From Nymphaea colorata (Eukaryota > Streptophyta > Magnoliopsida > Nymphaeales > Nymphaeaceae), in contig NC_045146.1 of the NCBI RefSeq assembly GCF_008831285.2, positions 2,942,001 to 3,006,000 on the forward strand: a DNA stretch of 64,000 nucleotides. The letters are read 5' to 3'. The stretch's first letter is position 1; each line of letters starts with the position of its first letter. Below the pieces are notes generated by a model. It did no database searches. It saw only the letters and a program-made list of their open reading frames with translations, and was not told where the DNA came from. The position numbers were made by a program, and so were the translations under genes. Shown here piece by piece: positions 46,601-58,800 of this stretch.

Positions 46601-49600
46601 TCCCCATACATGGAGCTAGTTCAACTATCTTTGCTTGCCTTTAGCACCACATAAGGCTTGCATCTCTTTGCCAGCTTGAAACTATTGCTTCCAGAAAGCT
46701 GTGTGAAAATTTTTCGATCCATTAGTGTGAAGACATTACTTGGAGTCTGGCTGGTGACTGGTACATGTCTCGACTGAACAACCGAACTTTTGGAATGCTT
46801 TCCTTTCTGTTTGCTAGGTTTTTTGTTCAGGTTCTTCCTGACCAGTTATTGCATGGGCATCCAAATGGACGTAACACCAAAGGATGTCTGCTTATGTGTT
46901 TTAACTTGCGACAAAGTGAGCTTCAAGTTCGGTTATCAATGGATTCAATTATCTGGCTTTTTACTGAATGCATGTCTTGAGTGTCAACTGACTACTAATT
47001 TTGACCTCCATTCTTCCTTTAACTTTTTACCCCTTCCCATCAACTTCCCTTTTTACTTTTTTTGGCTGGTGGTTTATCTTCATGGTCAAGGGTGAATAGA
47101 TCAACCGGGATTTTGTTTTGCAACATTGCCACCCAAACTGTGCATCATGCAACAGAAGTCGGTGCTATGAACGTCATTGTGCCTGTGATAAGATGAGGGC
47201 TTTGTATGGCCACAGTAAAAATTCTGCCCACAAATACTGAGGCTGTAAGAGGAAGATCTTTTAGGTGTTGGATGGACACAGTTCCTTGCTTAACTGTGTT
47301 ATGTTGTAATATTCATGTTTTGGTAGCAATCAAAATCTTCTAAGATTTTATAATGAGGGGGTGAAAGCAGGCATTGTAATGCACGTATCATGGTTGGACT
47401 GAACTCTTGTCAATTTCTACTTGATGTAGCTGCAGAGTGGGATAGCATGATCTGAACCGCATTTTCATCTCTCAGTTTGCTTGATTTTGGAGAGGACTTC
47501 TGAAGCCACCTGAATAGGAAAAGAATTGTTGCTACATCTCTTCGATGTCATGTTAGCCTTGTGAACATTTTAGTAGACATTTTGTCAGCATTGTGGCTCA
47601 AACTTGTTTAGTGTGGTTAAGTTCTTTCTAAGGTGAGAAAATGCCAATTCTTATGGATGTCAAAGCCTGGATCATAAACTGTGAGGTGAACAACTCATTT
47701 TCTTACATTTTCCAACTATTTAAGTTTGTGCAGTTGGTTAGAATGTTGCCATGTTAATGTTTGCAACTTATATTTCATTTCTGCGTTCATTTTATGTGAC
47801 ATTAGAAAAAGCGAAAAGGATATATGGATGAGTGCATCTGATTAGGCCTTTGCTATTCATGCGAGATCAAGCTGGTCGGCCATCCATTGGAAAAGATGGC
47901 TTGTGCAACAATGACATGCACGCCTTATTTGATGCATTGACATGCAAATGTGAGTCGGGGGGTGGCAAATACAGTACTTGGATGTTAATAAACAAGGAGG
48001 TGGTTCATGCAACAGTGACAGCTAAGTGATATCCTAATTATTTATAAGGCCAAGACTTGATGGTTGCTGTGCTGATTAGTCCCTTTGATAACAAAGCAAA
48101 TTCATACATTTCTGCATTTGATGCCCTGTAAATTCTCTTGTAGCGAACATCATCTCAAATACGAAGGTCTACGATACTGTGCTAAGCTGAAATTAGGGAG
48201 ACTAATCGGATTCTGTGAATAACTAGTCTAAAATGACTAAATATACAGATGCAGAAATTAGATGGCAAAAACCATGCTTTTTTGTTTCACCATTTCTCGG
48301 TAATATTATAGCCGTCAAAGGGTCATCTGTGGTACAGATCCAACAAAAATTAAAAAGAATAGAAAAGATTGTTGTAAAAAAATGGTGAATAGGTTAGATG
48401 TATAATTACAACAAAAGAACATGGCACTTTGTTTAGCTCAATATCAGGCCATCATCCCAGATTCAGCACCTTAATAATAATCGCCAAGGGACCCTTTTTA
48501 AAAATGGAAAGATATTCACAACATAGTGGCATGTGCATCTTGCTATCAGTTCTTGTTTCCATGGGGGCCATTGCAGGAAACTTCTATTCTCCACTTGATC
48601 TAGCACTAATCAAATTAAGTGTGTTTTTGTTTTTCTGGAGGACCACTGAATCATACTTGGACCGCAACTCTGTTATGCGTCAGCGCTGTGTTGGAGTTCC
48701 TGTACAAGACTCCATCTGATGAAGGGTCAGTAGTTGCTCTTCTGGATGGCAGAGTCCTGCATGGATGAAGGCAAGAAGTTCTATACTCTTAAACCATCAA
48801 GTCAGTTCAGATGCTTCACAAGTAGTACTAACTTCAAAACCAGCAAAAGGAATATAATTGCTCCAATTTAAGCACTTTTGGGCTCCAAAGACAAGCATGG
48901 ACAGAATTTTTAGCATCGTCAGACCTTTTTCTTAAACTATTCCATCTATGATTCCATGAAAGTTGTGTTTCTGCTAGTAAGGGTGGGTATATGATAGCTT
49001 GGACAAGAATGAAGAAAAACGCAGGACCATGAAAGCCTGCCTGACCCACCACGGGATGTTTCTACAGCTTGATTAATCAACTACTGGGTTGATCAATTTA
49101 GCTTGTTCAATTTTGGTATGGAATTTCCATTTTGTATTGTTAAAGGGTGTTGTTTTTACCCCCAGAAGTATGTAAACAGAATCTGACAATAACTTGTGAG
49201 AAGCTCTGCACTGACATTGATGCAATAACCAAATAGAGTGATTAATTTGCTCATTGGATCAGATCATGGCGTTGCCTTTCAAAACTTACACAAAATGAGA
49301 ATGAGGTATGAACGGTCATGTTCAGCCACATGCCCACTACTTACCAAGGTCACCGGAGTCAGCCAAAATAAAATCTTTTTCCAGGGATGCACAAATGGAA
49401 CAGGATAGAACAGATATGAAGGCCTAGCATCATTGTTCCAGGAAGCAGTTCGTGCTAAATAAGTTGCATAATTAACTAAGATAACATGCGTATGCACCTT
49501 TACAATGAGAGCATTGAAGATTTCATGTAGAAGATAGATCAGATATGTTTCTGCACAAAGCACACATTTCAAAGGCAACACAAGAATATGGAGAACATTC
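43656..49600. other. Intergenic DNA between the clathrin and GT31 genes
   Basis: About 6 kb with no gene that I can support. At 44620-45950 there is a longer relative of the MITE in clathrin intron 7: CCATACCAATG on the left, GAAAAATACCCGAGA and TATTTGTGGCTATGG on the right, without a convincing target duplication. A short cysteine-rich frame lies at 47100-47237. Other open frames of 60-100 codons have no domains. Confidence 0.45.
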
Positions 49601-49854
49601 CTGCGAAGAATTTGATATACATATAAATCTATATCAAGACAAGCAAATTTTTTTCAACGGAGGCAAGCTTATAAATAAAAATATGCATAAAAATCTATAA
49701 TTCTAACACTAATGCTTCGTAAAAGAATACTCATATATGAAATGAGAAAGGAGGCTGTGCTGTAAGCCACAAAAGAATCCAATATACACTCAAAGAAGCT
49801 TGAATAAGGGCCAAAAAGGTCCATAGAAAGTCATCCGGTCCCCAAATGTGCTAA

Positions 49855-52800
49855 TCAGCTGAGACCTTCAGCTGCACAAAAATTAAAAAATACAAAATAC
49901 AGAAAGACAAGGAAAAGGAAAAAATGGTCTACTATTCCTAACTTCCTAACAATTCCACCCAAGCAAGAACAGAAGAGGTTGAAAAGGAAAAAAAGGGGCT
50001 GAGTTTGGAAGTAAAGCCAAGTTAATCACCTAAGTGGTGAGAGAAGCAGAAATAGGAAAATAGTTTGCAAGCAGCATGTGTGAGGCTGACTCCAAGTTTG
50101 CTTAGATCTGATTAAGCTGGTACTTGTGCAAGCTAGATCCTGCCTAAGCATGACATGTCACCTACTAGGATGACATTTTGCACAAGAAATTGCTAGTATA
50201 ACTCATGTTAATTTAGAAGTATAAAGGATCATATGAAGCACCAATGATGCACAAGAAAACATTATAATTGTAGTTGAGGTAAAAGAAATTAGACGCTTTG
50301 GCATTTTACTGTTTGAGGAAATAAAAATTCTAGACTAACCTGAGCACGTTGGGATATCCCATACAGCAATTGAAGAAGTTGAACAACTTTTCTCACATAG
50401 TGCCATATTGTTTTCATGGTTGACATTCATGGCAAGCATCCACACACCAATTGTAACATCCTCATTGCTAAACATCCTAAAACTGAAAGAACGGAAGAAA
50501 AGTCAGCTTTTGCAACAGAATAGCTAGAGAATAGGAAAATCTACACTTGGTATCATAGATGATCCACTAGTTTAACTGAAAATTTTAAAATCAACAAGTT
50601 AGCACAAAACATAAATATCAAGTTATCGTTCATCATCTTCTTTTCAAAATGTTTGAAACAAATTATATATTATCCTTAATGTATAGAGGCTCTTTGTCAT
50701 CATTTCTTATGATCCTTCAATATTGATCCTTTCTACATCTTCCTCTCAGAATGTATCAATAGGTTCTTCTTTAACCCATGCATGTAAGATGAACCTGATC
50801 TTTATGTTTTTATTTCTAATCTCTTTTAGTTGCCTAAATGAGTGAAAATAATTAAACATATCATAAACAAGTAAATTGTTAAGAAATAGGGTACATGTAT
50901 ACAGATATTACCTATGTTTATGTATGAACAATACATATATGAATATAGGTTAATATTTGTATTCAGGATGCCTTAGTTTGAATTTATCTTAGTTAGGTTT
51001 TCCACTTTTGTTTCTTTTTTGTTTTGTTTTTTCATTTTTTGTTCTAGCCATTGGCTAGTCCCAACGGCTCTTTTAGTAAATAGGAATACTGTACAGATTC
51101 AAGCTGTTGTGTACAGCATTCATCCATTCATTTGAATAAAGACTATACTTTTTACTTGGCCTTAGTGCCTATTTCTGCTGTATGTTCCATTAGGGCCCCG
51201 TTTGATTGCAGGGGAAAATACTGTTGAGAGGGTGAAATTCGTACGGGCGGGTGAAGTTTAACGCGCTGAAGATGTTGCCTCTCAAACGTCGCGAAATTTC
51301 ACCCGGTAAAAGGCTAGAAACAGGTGAAATTTAACTTGCTAAAAAGTCCGACCTGTGCAAGTCGGACTTTTTAGCGGAGACATTTTGGAGGGCCATTAGG
51401 GCTCTCTCGTTCTCTCATTTTTTCCCCTCTTTTCCCTCTTCGTCGATGGCCTTCTTCCCCTTTCCTCTTTCGCTGCCTCACCTCTCTCGCTCTCTCGTTC
51501 CTCTCCTCTCTCGCTCTCTCATTGCTCTCCTCGTCCTCTCTTCTGTCGCTGTTATCTTGCTCTCTCGTTCCTCTTTTCTGTCGCTGTTATCTTGCTCTCT
51601 CGTTCCTCTTTTCTGTCGTTGTTATCTTGCTCTCTCGTTCCTCTCCTTTCTCGCTCTTTCGTTCCTCCCGTCTTTTCCCAACGTCGCCCGCTTGCAGCAA
51701 CAGGTGAGTCCATGATATTTAACACCTTGTCGCTCTCTCACACGCTTGTTGGTGAAAACCCATCTCTCTTCTTCTGTTTTGGCGATTTTTTGCATTGGCT
51801 GCTAATCACACTGGTTGCTTCTTTCCCTCTTTCTCCATTTTCCTTACCATTGTTGCCTTTGAAGGCCTGCACTTTTTGTGATGGCTCTGTCGTCGGAAGG
51901 TAAACAAGTGATGTGTGTGTGGTTGTTTTGTTTTTCAAAAGACTATGCAATCCTTGCCATGTGGTATGAATGTTCTGTTTGTTGTGTTTCTATACCTTTT
52001 CGTTTTTTTCTGAGATACGCTGTAAATTCCCTATTCCTGTTTCTGGTGTTTGAAATTATGAGGTGCGTTTTTATTTAAGGAATCTAATTACTTTTTTGAG
52101 AATGACAAATAGTAATTACCGGTTGGCAATTACAACTGTATCAAGGCTCTTTCAACCCTTACCTCAAATTGTGTTTCCTTCACAACTGTATCAAGTGCTC
52201 TTTCAAAGATTTCCTCAACTCACTGGATAAACAAATCCTTTAAAAGTTGTGTGTGAATTTCTTTTTCCCTTTTGTGTGGAGATGCCTTCAATTTTCTGGG
52301 ATCATTTTTTACGATGTGTAAAGATTTTCAGTAGCTTCCACTTGTCTACTCCAGTTACCTGTAAGTATGAACATTTGATTTTCTGTGGAAAAAAAAAAGG
52401 AGAAAATCGATCTAGAGATTGCAGGGATCCAAGTATGGTCAGGCTAATGTAGCTTTGTTTGCCTTCGCTATGCATGTCAATTTAGTTTCCACCTGCCTAT
52501 TCACTTTCTGGTAATCTGCTTGTAATTGTTCTAAGAAAGATGAGAATAGTCACTAGGATGTACAGAAGTGAGAAGTAGCACTGGTTTCATTTACTTCTTT
52601 CCTTCATTACTTCTCTGGATTTTTTACGTTGTCTCTTTGGACCACTAGATTTATTAACATTTTTCACATATATGGGATTCTCCAGCGACAAGAGTTTTGA
52701 GCAGGTTAAGGATGATGTTAAAAGAGATTTCCTGCCAGCACTTATTTTAGAAGGTGCTGTATGGCCGCTTGCACAGGCAGCGAACTTCCGCTATATCCCA

Positions 52801-55800
52801 GTCAGATACCAACTTTTGTATGTCAACGTCTTTTGGTTATCGGAAGTGGATTCTTGTCATGGGTTGACCAGCAAGAAGATGCACCATGGAAGCAATGGAT
52901 TACTTCTCTCGTAACTCTGAAAGAAGAGGAAGGGCAGAGATGACTCTTTTCATTCTTTCCTCTGCTGTTGTGCGTAAATTGATGTTTTTCTTCTCCCCAT
53001 ATTAATTCATGTACATGTGAAAAAACTACATGAATACTTGCTAAAAGTTGTTTCTGAAGGGGCTGATTGTTTTGTATACAATTTCTCTATCGACAAGTGT
53101 CCCATTTTCTGGCTAAGTTGTTACTTCATTCATGCTATTGCTTTTTTAGATGAGATGAGCGCTATGGCAAATTCATTCTCTAAAGTGCTGCTTCATCTCA
53201 TCTGACCTATGTTTCATAACCATGTAAGTTACACACCTGGAGTAACCATGATCATGCAATGGTACAACCTCTTGTACAAGAGGCATCCTAATTCACTGTA
53301 ACAGTTTCTGCTGCATGTTAGGCACACGTAATTCTCCAGTTGGTCATCCGATGAACGCAAGAAGACGTTCCTCTTAGAATTCACACCTTGACAGATAGAT
53401 TCTTTCCTCTCAAGCGTATGAACTAAAACCCCCTCCAAGTGGTACCCTTGGCTTAAACATAGCAACTGCTGACAAGTACCGGCAGCGATTGAAGCAAATG
53501 CTCTGCATATAACACATCAGTATGTTTACTCTCAAATTTTTTACCTTGTGCATCAAACAGGGTTAATTTTACCCTGCAAAAAACTACCATGTGCATCAAA
53601 CCTGGTTAACTTTACCACGTTAAATTCTATCCTGTCATCAAATTGGGCCTCAGATTGAAAGAGGGAGAAACTTCATCCTGGTAAATTTACCATATTAAAT
53701 TCTTCTATGTCATCAAACGGGCCCTTAGTGACTGTTGTAGTCACATTTTCATGGTATTAGAGCCATTTTTGACTGGTTCTTTTTGTGTTGGTTCTTTTTG
53801 TAGAATTCTGAAGCTGGGTTGATGCTTTATTTCTGAAAACTGATTCATCAAGAATCCACTTGTTCGTTGTTGTCTAAAGCTAAGTGATTTTTCATTCATT
53901 TCTGCTGTTTCAATCGTGGTTCACTGCTGCAACTGGTTATCATCCACCAACTGTTCGGTAAAACGTCCAAAACTATCACTTAGTCCTCTAGAGCAGATTT
54001 CATGGAGGATTCCAAAATTTCGATCGAAGGAGGAAGATATCATGCTCCATACAAGCTTGATGGAATCAACTATACGCTATGGACAAAATATTTGGAGATG
54101 CATATCAAAGGAAAATACTTATGGGGTTTCATAAGAGGTATGTCCATTCCCCCTTCTCTCAAGTTAACTTAAGTAGAAAATATGATTGTGAAAGAATTAG
54201 ATAGGAAGGAAAGACAAAATGCTATGAATGAATATTATAAGAAACTAGATGATTGGGAAGCCAAGAACTCTAGGATTAAAGAATTGACTTATGGAAGTAT
54301 TGAACCTAGAATTACTCAAAACCTCATGTACTATGAAAAGACAAGTGAAGCATGGGAATATCTCAAAGGAATGTTTACTCAAAAAAATATGGCCCGAAAG
54401 TATCTATTGATTCAAAACGTCCAAAATATCAAACAAGGAGAGAAAAATGTTAAGAGATTATTTTATGGAAATCTCTAGTGTGTGGAATGAGTTACATCAA
54501 CTTAGTCCTAAACTAGGAACGGATTATAAGTGCCACGAGATTAGAAAAGATGAAGTTGATGAATTTAGATTTTTTCAATTTCTTCAAGGACTAAGACCCG
54601 AATTTGAACAAATAAGGTCAACTCTTCTATCATTAGCTTCTCCTCCACTCATTCATAAACTTCTTACGAAATTAAGTGGAGAAGAAACTAGAATGAAATT
54701 ATCCAAAGAAATGGATAGTGTTATCATTTCCAAACAAGAAGAAGAAAAAGTTTTAGCCTCTCCTAAACCCGAAAACAACATTAGATCTTTTAGATCCCCT
54801 AATTTAAGAATCAACATAGAGGGGAATATAAAATTGTTTGCCACTTTTGTCATGAACTGGGTCACATAAGACCTAGATGTCCAAAGTTGAACAACAATGA
54901 AGGACAATCACGAAATTATGAAGGGAATTTTCTCAAAGGAGGAGCTTCATATCCTCAAGGCAAGCAACACAACCCTAGACAGTTTGATCAAAGGAAGGTT
55001 GCAAATGTTCAAAATGAAGGATGTGATCTTGCGTCAATCTCCACAACATTGAACCAAATCATGACGGCTCTTCAACCCATAATGAAGGAGTCAAATTTCA
55101 GAGCACTAGTGACAACCGCATCCACCTCCAACACTCCCGGTATGATTCCTTGGCTTTTAGATTCTGGTACATCTTTTCATATGACACTTCTGTCACACGG
55201 GTACTCCTCCTTAGGAGGAGTACCCGCACGGTACGGGTAGGACACAGGTACGGGTATGGCCCTGGGTACGGCAGGGTACTGCGTTGACCGTACCGGGTGC
55301 GCTCAACGCACCCAAGGTCATTTTTGACCTTTTTCAGACTCGGTCAATGTTGACTGAGTCCAAATTTGTCCAATTTTAATGTTAACGATTTTTACATTTT
55401 AACTTCTTAAACCATTTTAACGTTAAAATTTTCGAAACCCTCATTTTAATGTCCCACTTCCCTATTTTTTCTTCATTTTAACTTCTATATATGTATGTGC
55501 ATGTGTGTGTATGGCCGTACCCCCGCACCCAAGTTTTTTAAAAATGGTCTGTACCCGTACCCGCACCCGTACCCGTACCTATGTGACATAGTATGACACC
55601 TAATATGTCATGTTTGACCAATTTTGAACAAGCAAGAAAAGAATCAAATGTAGTTAACGCTGATGGAACGTCTTTGAGTGTTAAAGTAGTTGGGAATTTT
55701 GAAAAAGAATTTGGAAAACAAAAATTCTTTGTACCAAAAGTTAGTTATGTCCCTAGACTTAATTTAACTTACTTTCTGTATCTCAAATGTCAGATCTTGG

Positions 55801-58800
55801 TTTTGATATAGTTTTCTCATCAAATAAATGTTTGGTACAGGATCACCAAACCGAGAGATTGATTGAGGAAGGTTTTAGAAAAGGGGACCTTTACTACATG
55901 AACAATTTATGTATCCCCAAAGAAAAATTTTGTTACTATGTCAAAAATGTGGACATCAATGTTTGACATCAAAGATTAGGTCATCAAACATTAGAAAATT
56001 ATCTATGATGACTCCTACCAAGGATATTTGCATTGAGAACTTTAAATGTAATGATTGCATACATAGAAAGATGAAATCTTTATCTTTTGGACAAAGAAAC
56101 TTCTTTTCTTCTACGCTCTTTGAGCTTGTTCATTCCGATGTATGAGGGTCATTTCCTATCATGTCAAAAGGAGGACTATCTTATTATGTGATATTTGTTG
56201 ATGATTTCACTAGATATTGTTGGATATATTTTCTAAGATTCAAATCTGAAGTTTTGGAGATGTTCAAAAATTTTTACAACTTGGTAAAAACATAGTTTGG
56301 TGCTAAATTAAAAATTTTAAGGACTGATTCCGGAGGTGAATATATTTCCAATGAATTCAAAAAATATTTGAAAAACTATGGAATAATTCATCAAAAATCA
56401 TGTCCAAGGGCACCTCAACAAAATGGACTTTTTGAAACAAAACATAGGCACATAGTTGAAACAACAAGAAATCTTCTTATAGCAAAAAATATACCTAAAG
56501 ACTTTTGGGCTGAAACAACCCTTGCTTCTGTTTTATCTCTAAATAGAATGGCTTCAAAAGTTTTAAATAATACAACTTCTTTTGAAAAATTGTTCAAGTA
56601 TGAACCCGATCTCAATCACACTTCAATTTTTGGATGCAAATGTTTTGTTCTAAATGACAAGACTGACAAACTAAGTTCAAAGGTTATTGAATGTGCCTTC
56701 ATAGGTTATTCTGAGACACAAAAAGGCTACAAATGTTGTGACCCAGATCATAGTTTCAAAGAATGTAAAGTTTAATGAAAATGGAGAATCACAAAACAAC
56801 AATGATTATTCTTTTCTATTCAAGTATCTCTCTCAATGTGATGATGAAATGTTTGATATTGATTATAGTAACATTAATAATAAAGATGACAGAGTAGCCA
56901 AGGACATAATCACACATCATAGAAGAAACCAGCAACAAGACATTGGTGAAGAAGAACATCATGAAACTATTGATCTCCAACCAACTTCAAGTGAACATAA
57001 CCTTAGAAGATTCACTAGAAACGTAAGGCAACCCAATAGGTTTGTGTCATATGAGACATTTACCCCTACACATAGAGCTAGAATCAATGTCATTCACTCT
57101 CACTTTGAACCATCTACATTTAATGGAACCTTTAAATATACTGAGTGGAAGAATGCTATGTTAGAAGAATAGAATGCCTTGAGAAAAACTCAAACATAAG
57201 AAATACAAAATTTACCTATAGGAAAAAAAAACTATTAGATGCAAATGAGTATACAAGGTGAAAACGAAAAGTGATGAATCTCTAGAAAGATATAAAGTTA
57301 GGCCTGTTGCTAAAGGTTATACTCAAGAATATGGTATCGACTATGAGGAAACATTTGCTCCTGTAGCTAGAATGCTACTGCTAGGACTCTTATTGCTTTA
57401 ACATCTATTAAAAACTAGAGTATCTATCAAATGGATGTTAAAAATGTCTTTTAAAATGGAGATCTTATGGAAAAAGTTTATATGGAAGTACCAACAGGTT
57501 TGTCTCTCCCACCTCTAAGAAGGCTCTATATGGTCTCAAACAAGCACCTAAAGCTTGGTTTGATTGTTTTAATTCTGTTATCTCTAATTATGAATTTCAT
57601 TCTTGTATGACTGACACTGCTTTGTTTGTTAAGAATACTACTGCAGGTATCATAATCCTCCTATTATATGTTGATGACATGATCATAATAGGCAATTAAA
57701 GAATGTAAGAACCTATTGCAAAAAACTTCTGAAATGAAAGATTTAGGTTTTCTAACGTACTTTTTGGAATTGAGGTTGCATATTCCACTACAAGTTATTT
57801 TTTATCACAAACTAAGTTTGCTGCAGAGGTTATTAGTTATTACTAAGTCAGTATAATAGATAAGATTACAGAAACTCCAGAAGCAGTAGGAAGCAAAATG
57901 AAGCTTGTGGAATCTTTAATATATCTTAGTATCACTCGCCCTGATATTGCTCATGTGGTTCATACGGTAAGTCAATTTCAACATGCTCCATCAACTATTC
58001 ATATGGGAGTTGTTATTCGTATTATTAGATACATCAAATGAACAATAAATAAGGGAGTATTTATGGCTTCTTCTTCCTCTCTAAACAAGGGAGTATTTAT
58101 GGCTTCTTCTTCATCTCTAAACTTGATTGCTTATACTGATGCTGATTGGAGAGGAGATCTAAATGATAGACACTCAACTACTGGGTTTTGCATTTTTTTT
58201 TAGGAGAATCACTCATATCGTGGAAGTGCAAAAAACAACAAAAGATATATCTTTCTTCTACTGAAGCTAAATATCGAGTCATAGCCTCCACAACCATGGA
58301 AATTGTCAAGCTTCATCAAATGCTCCTCGATATGGGAACAACAATAGAAGAACTCATTGATTTGTGCTGCGACAACAAGATTTCTATCTACATTGCCCAA
58401 GAACCAAATATTTCATGAACGAACCAAGCATATAGAAATGGATTGTCACTATGTTCATGAAGAATTTTTGAAGAAAACTATCAAGCTTCCATATGTCTCC
58501 TCATAATTCCAGGCTGATTTTTTCACAAATACACTATGTTCTTTCAGATTCAACTTTCTTTTAAATAAACTTTTGATGATAGCATCGTAAGTTTAAGGGG
58601 GGGTGTTAAGAAATAGAGTATATGTATACAGATATTACCTATGTATGTTTATATATGAATAATACATATATGAATATAGGTTAATATTTGTATTTAGGAT
58701 AGTTTGATTTTACTTTAGTTAGGTTTTACACTTTTATTTCTTTTTTGTTTTGTTTTTTTATTTTTTGTTTTAGCCGTTTGCTAGTTCCCAACGGCTCTTT

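Larger units (their letters stand above)
51193..53724. mobile_element. PIF/Harbinger-like TIR transposon in the 5' LTR
   Basis: The left end GGGCCCCGTTTGATTGC and the inverted right end GGGCCCGTTTGATGACA are flanked by TTA on both sides (51190-51192 and 53725-53727). The intact 3' LTR reads CCATTAGTGACTG at the same point, i.e. the empty site. Near the right end, CATCAAAC...GG words are repeated several times at 53550-53724. No transposase was found, so it is non-autonomous. It carries an Mpv17/PMP22 gene fragment at 52636-52943. Confidence 0.88.
50877..53751 (+). repeat. 5' LTR of the copia element, split by an insertion
   Basis: The two parts 50877-51192 and 53728-53751 together match the 3' LTR from TGTTAAGAAATAG to TTTTCA. 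This copy is about 53 bp shorter, missing the segment that in the 3' LTR follows ACGGCTCTTTTA. The gap between the parts is the TIR element. Confidence 0.9.

Noticed and set aside
51446-51903. Three overlapping 60-103 codon frames rich in Leu and Ser
   Set aside because: They are translations of a 35-bp tandem repeat in all three phases; composition, not coding selection, keeps them open.
52672-52943. Mpv17/PMP22-like sequence considered as a functional gene
   Set aside because: It lacks the N-terminal half, has an internal frameshift and lies entirely within a TIR transposon.
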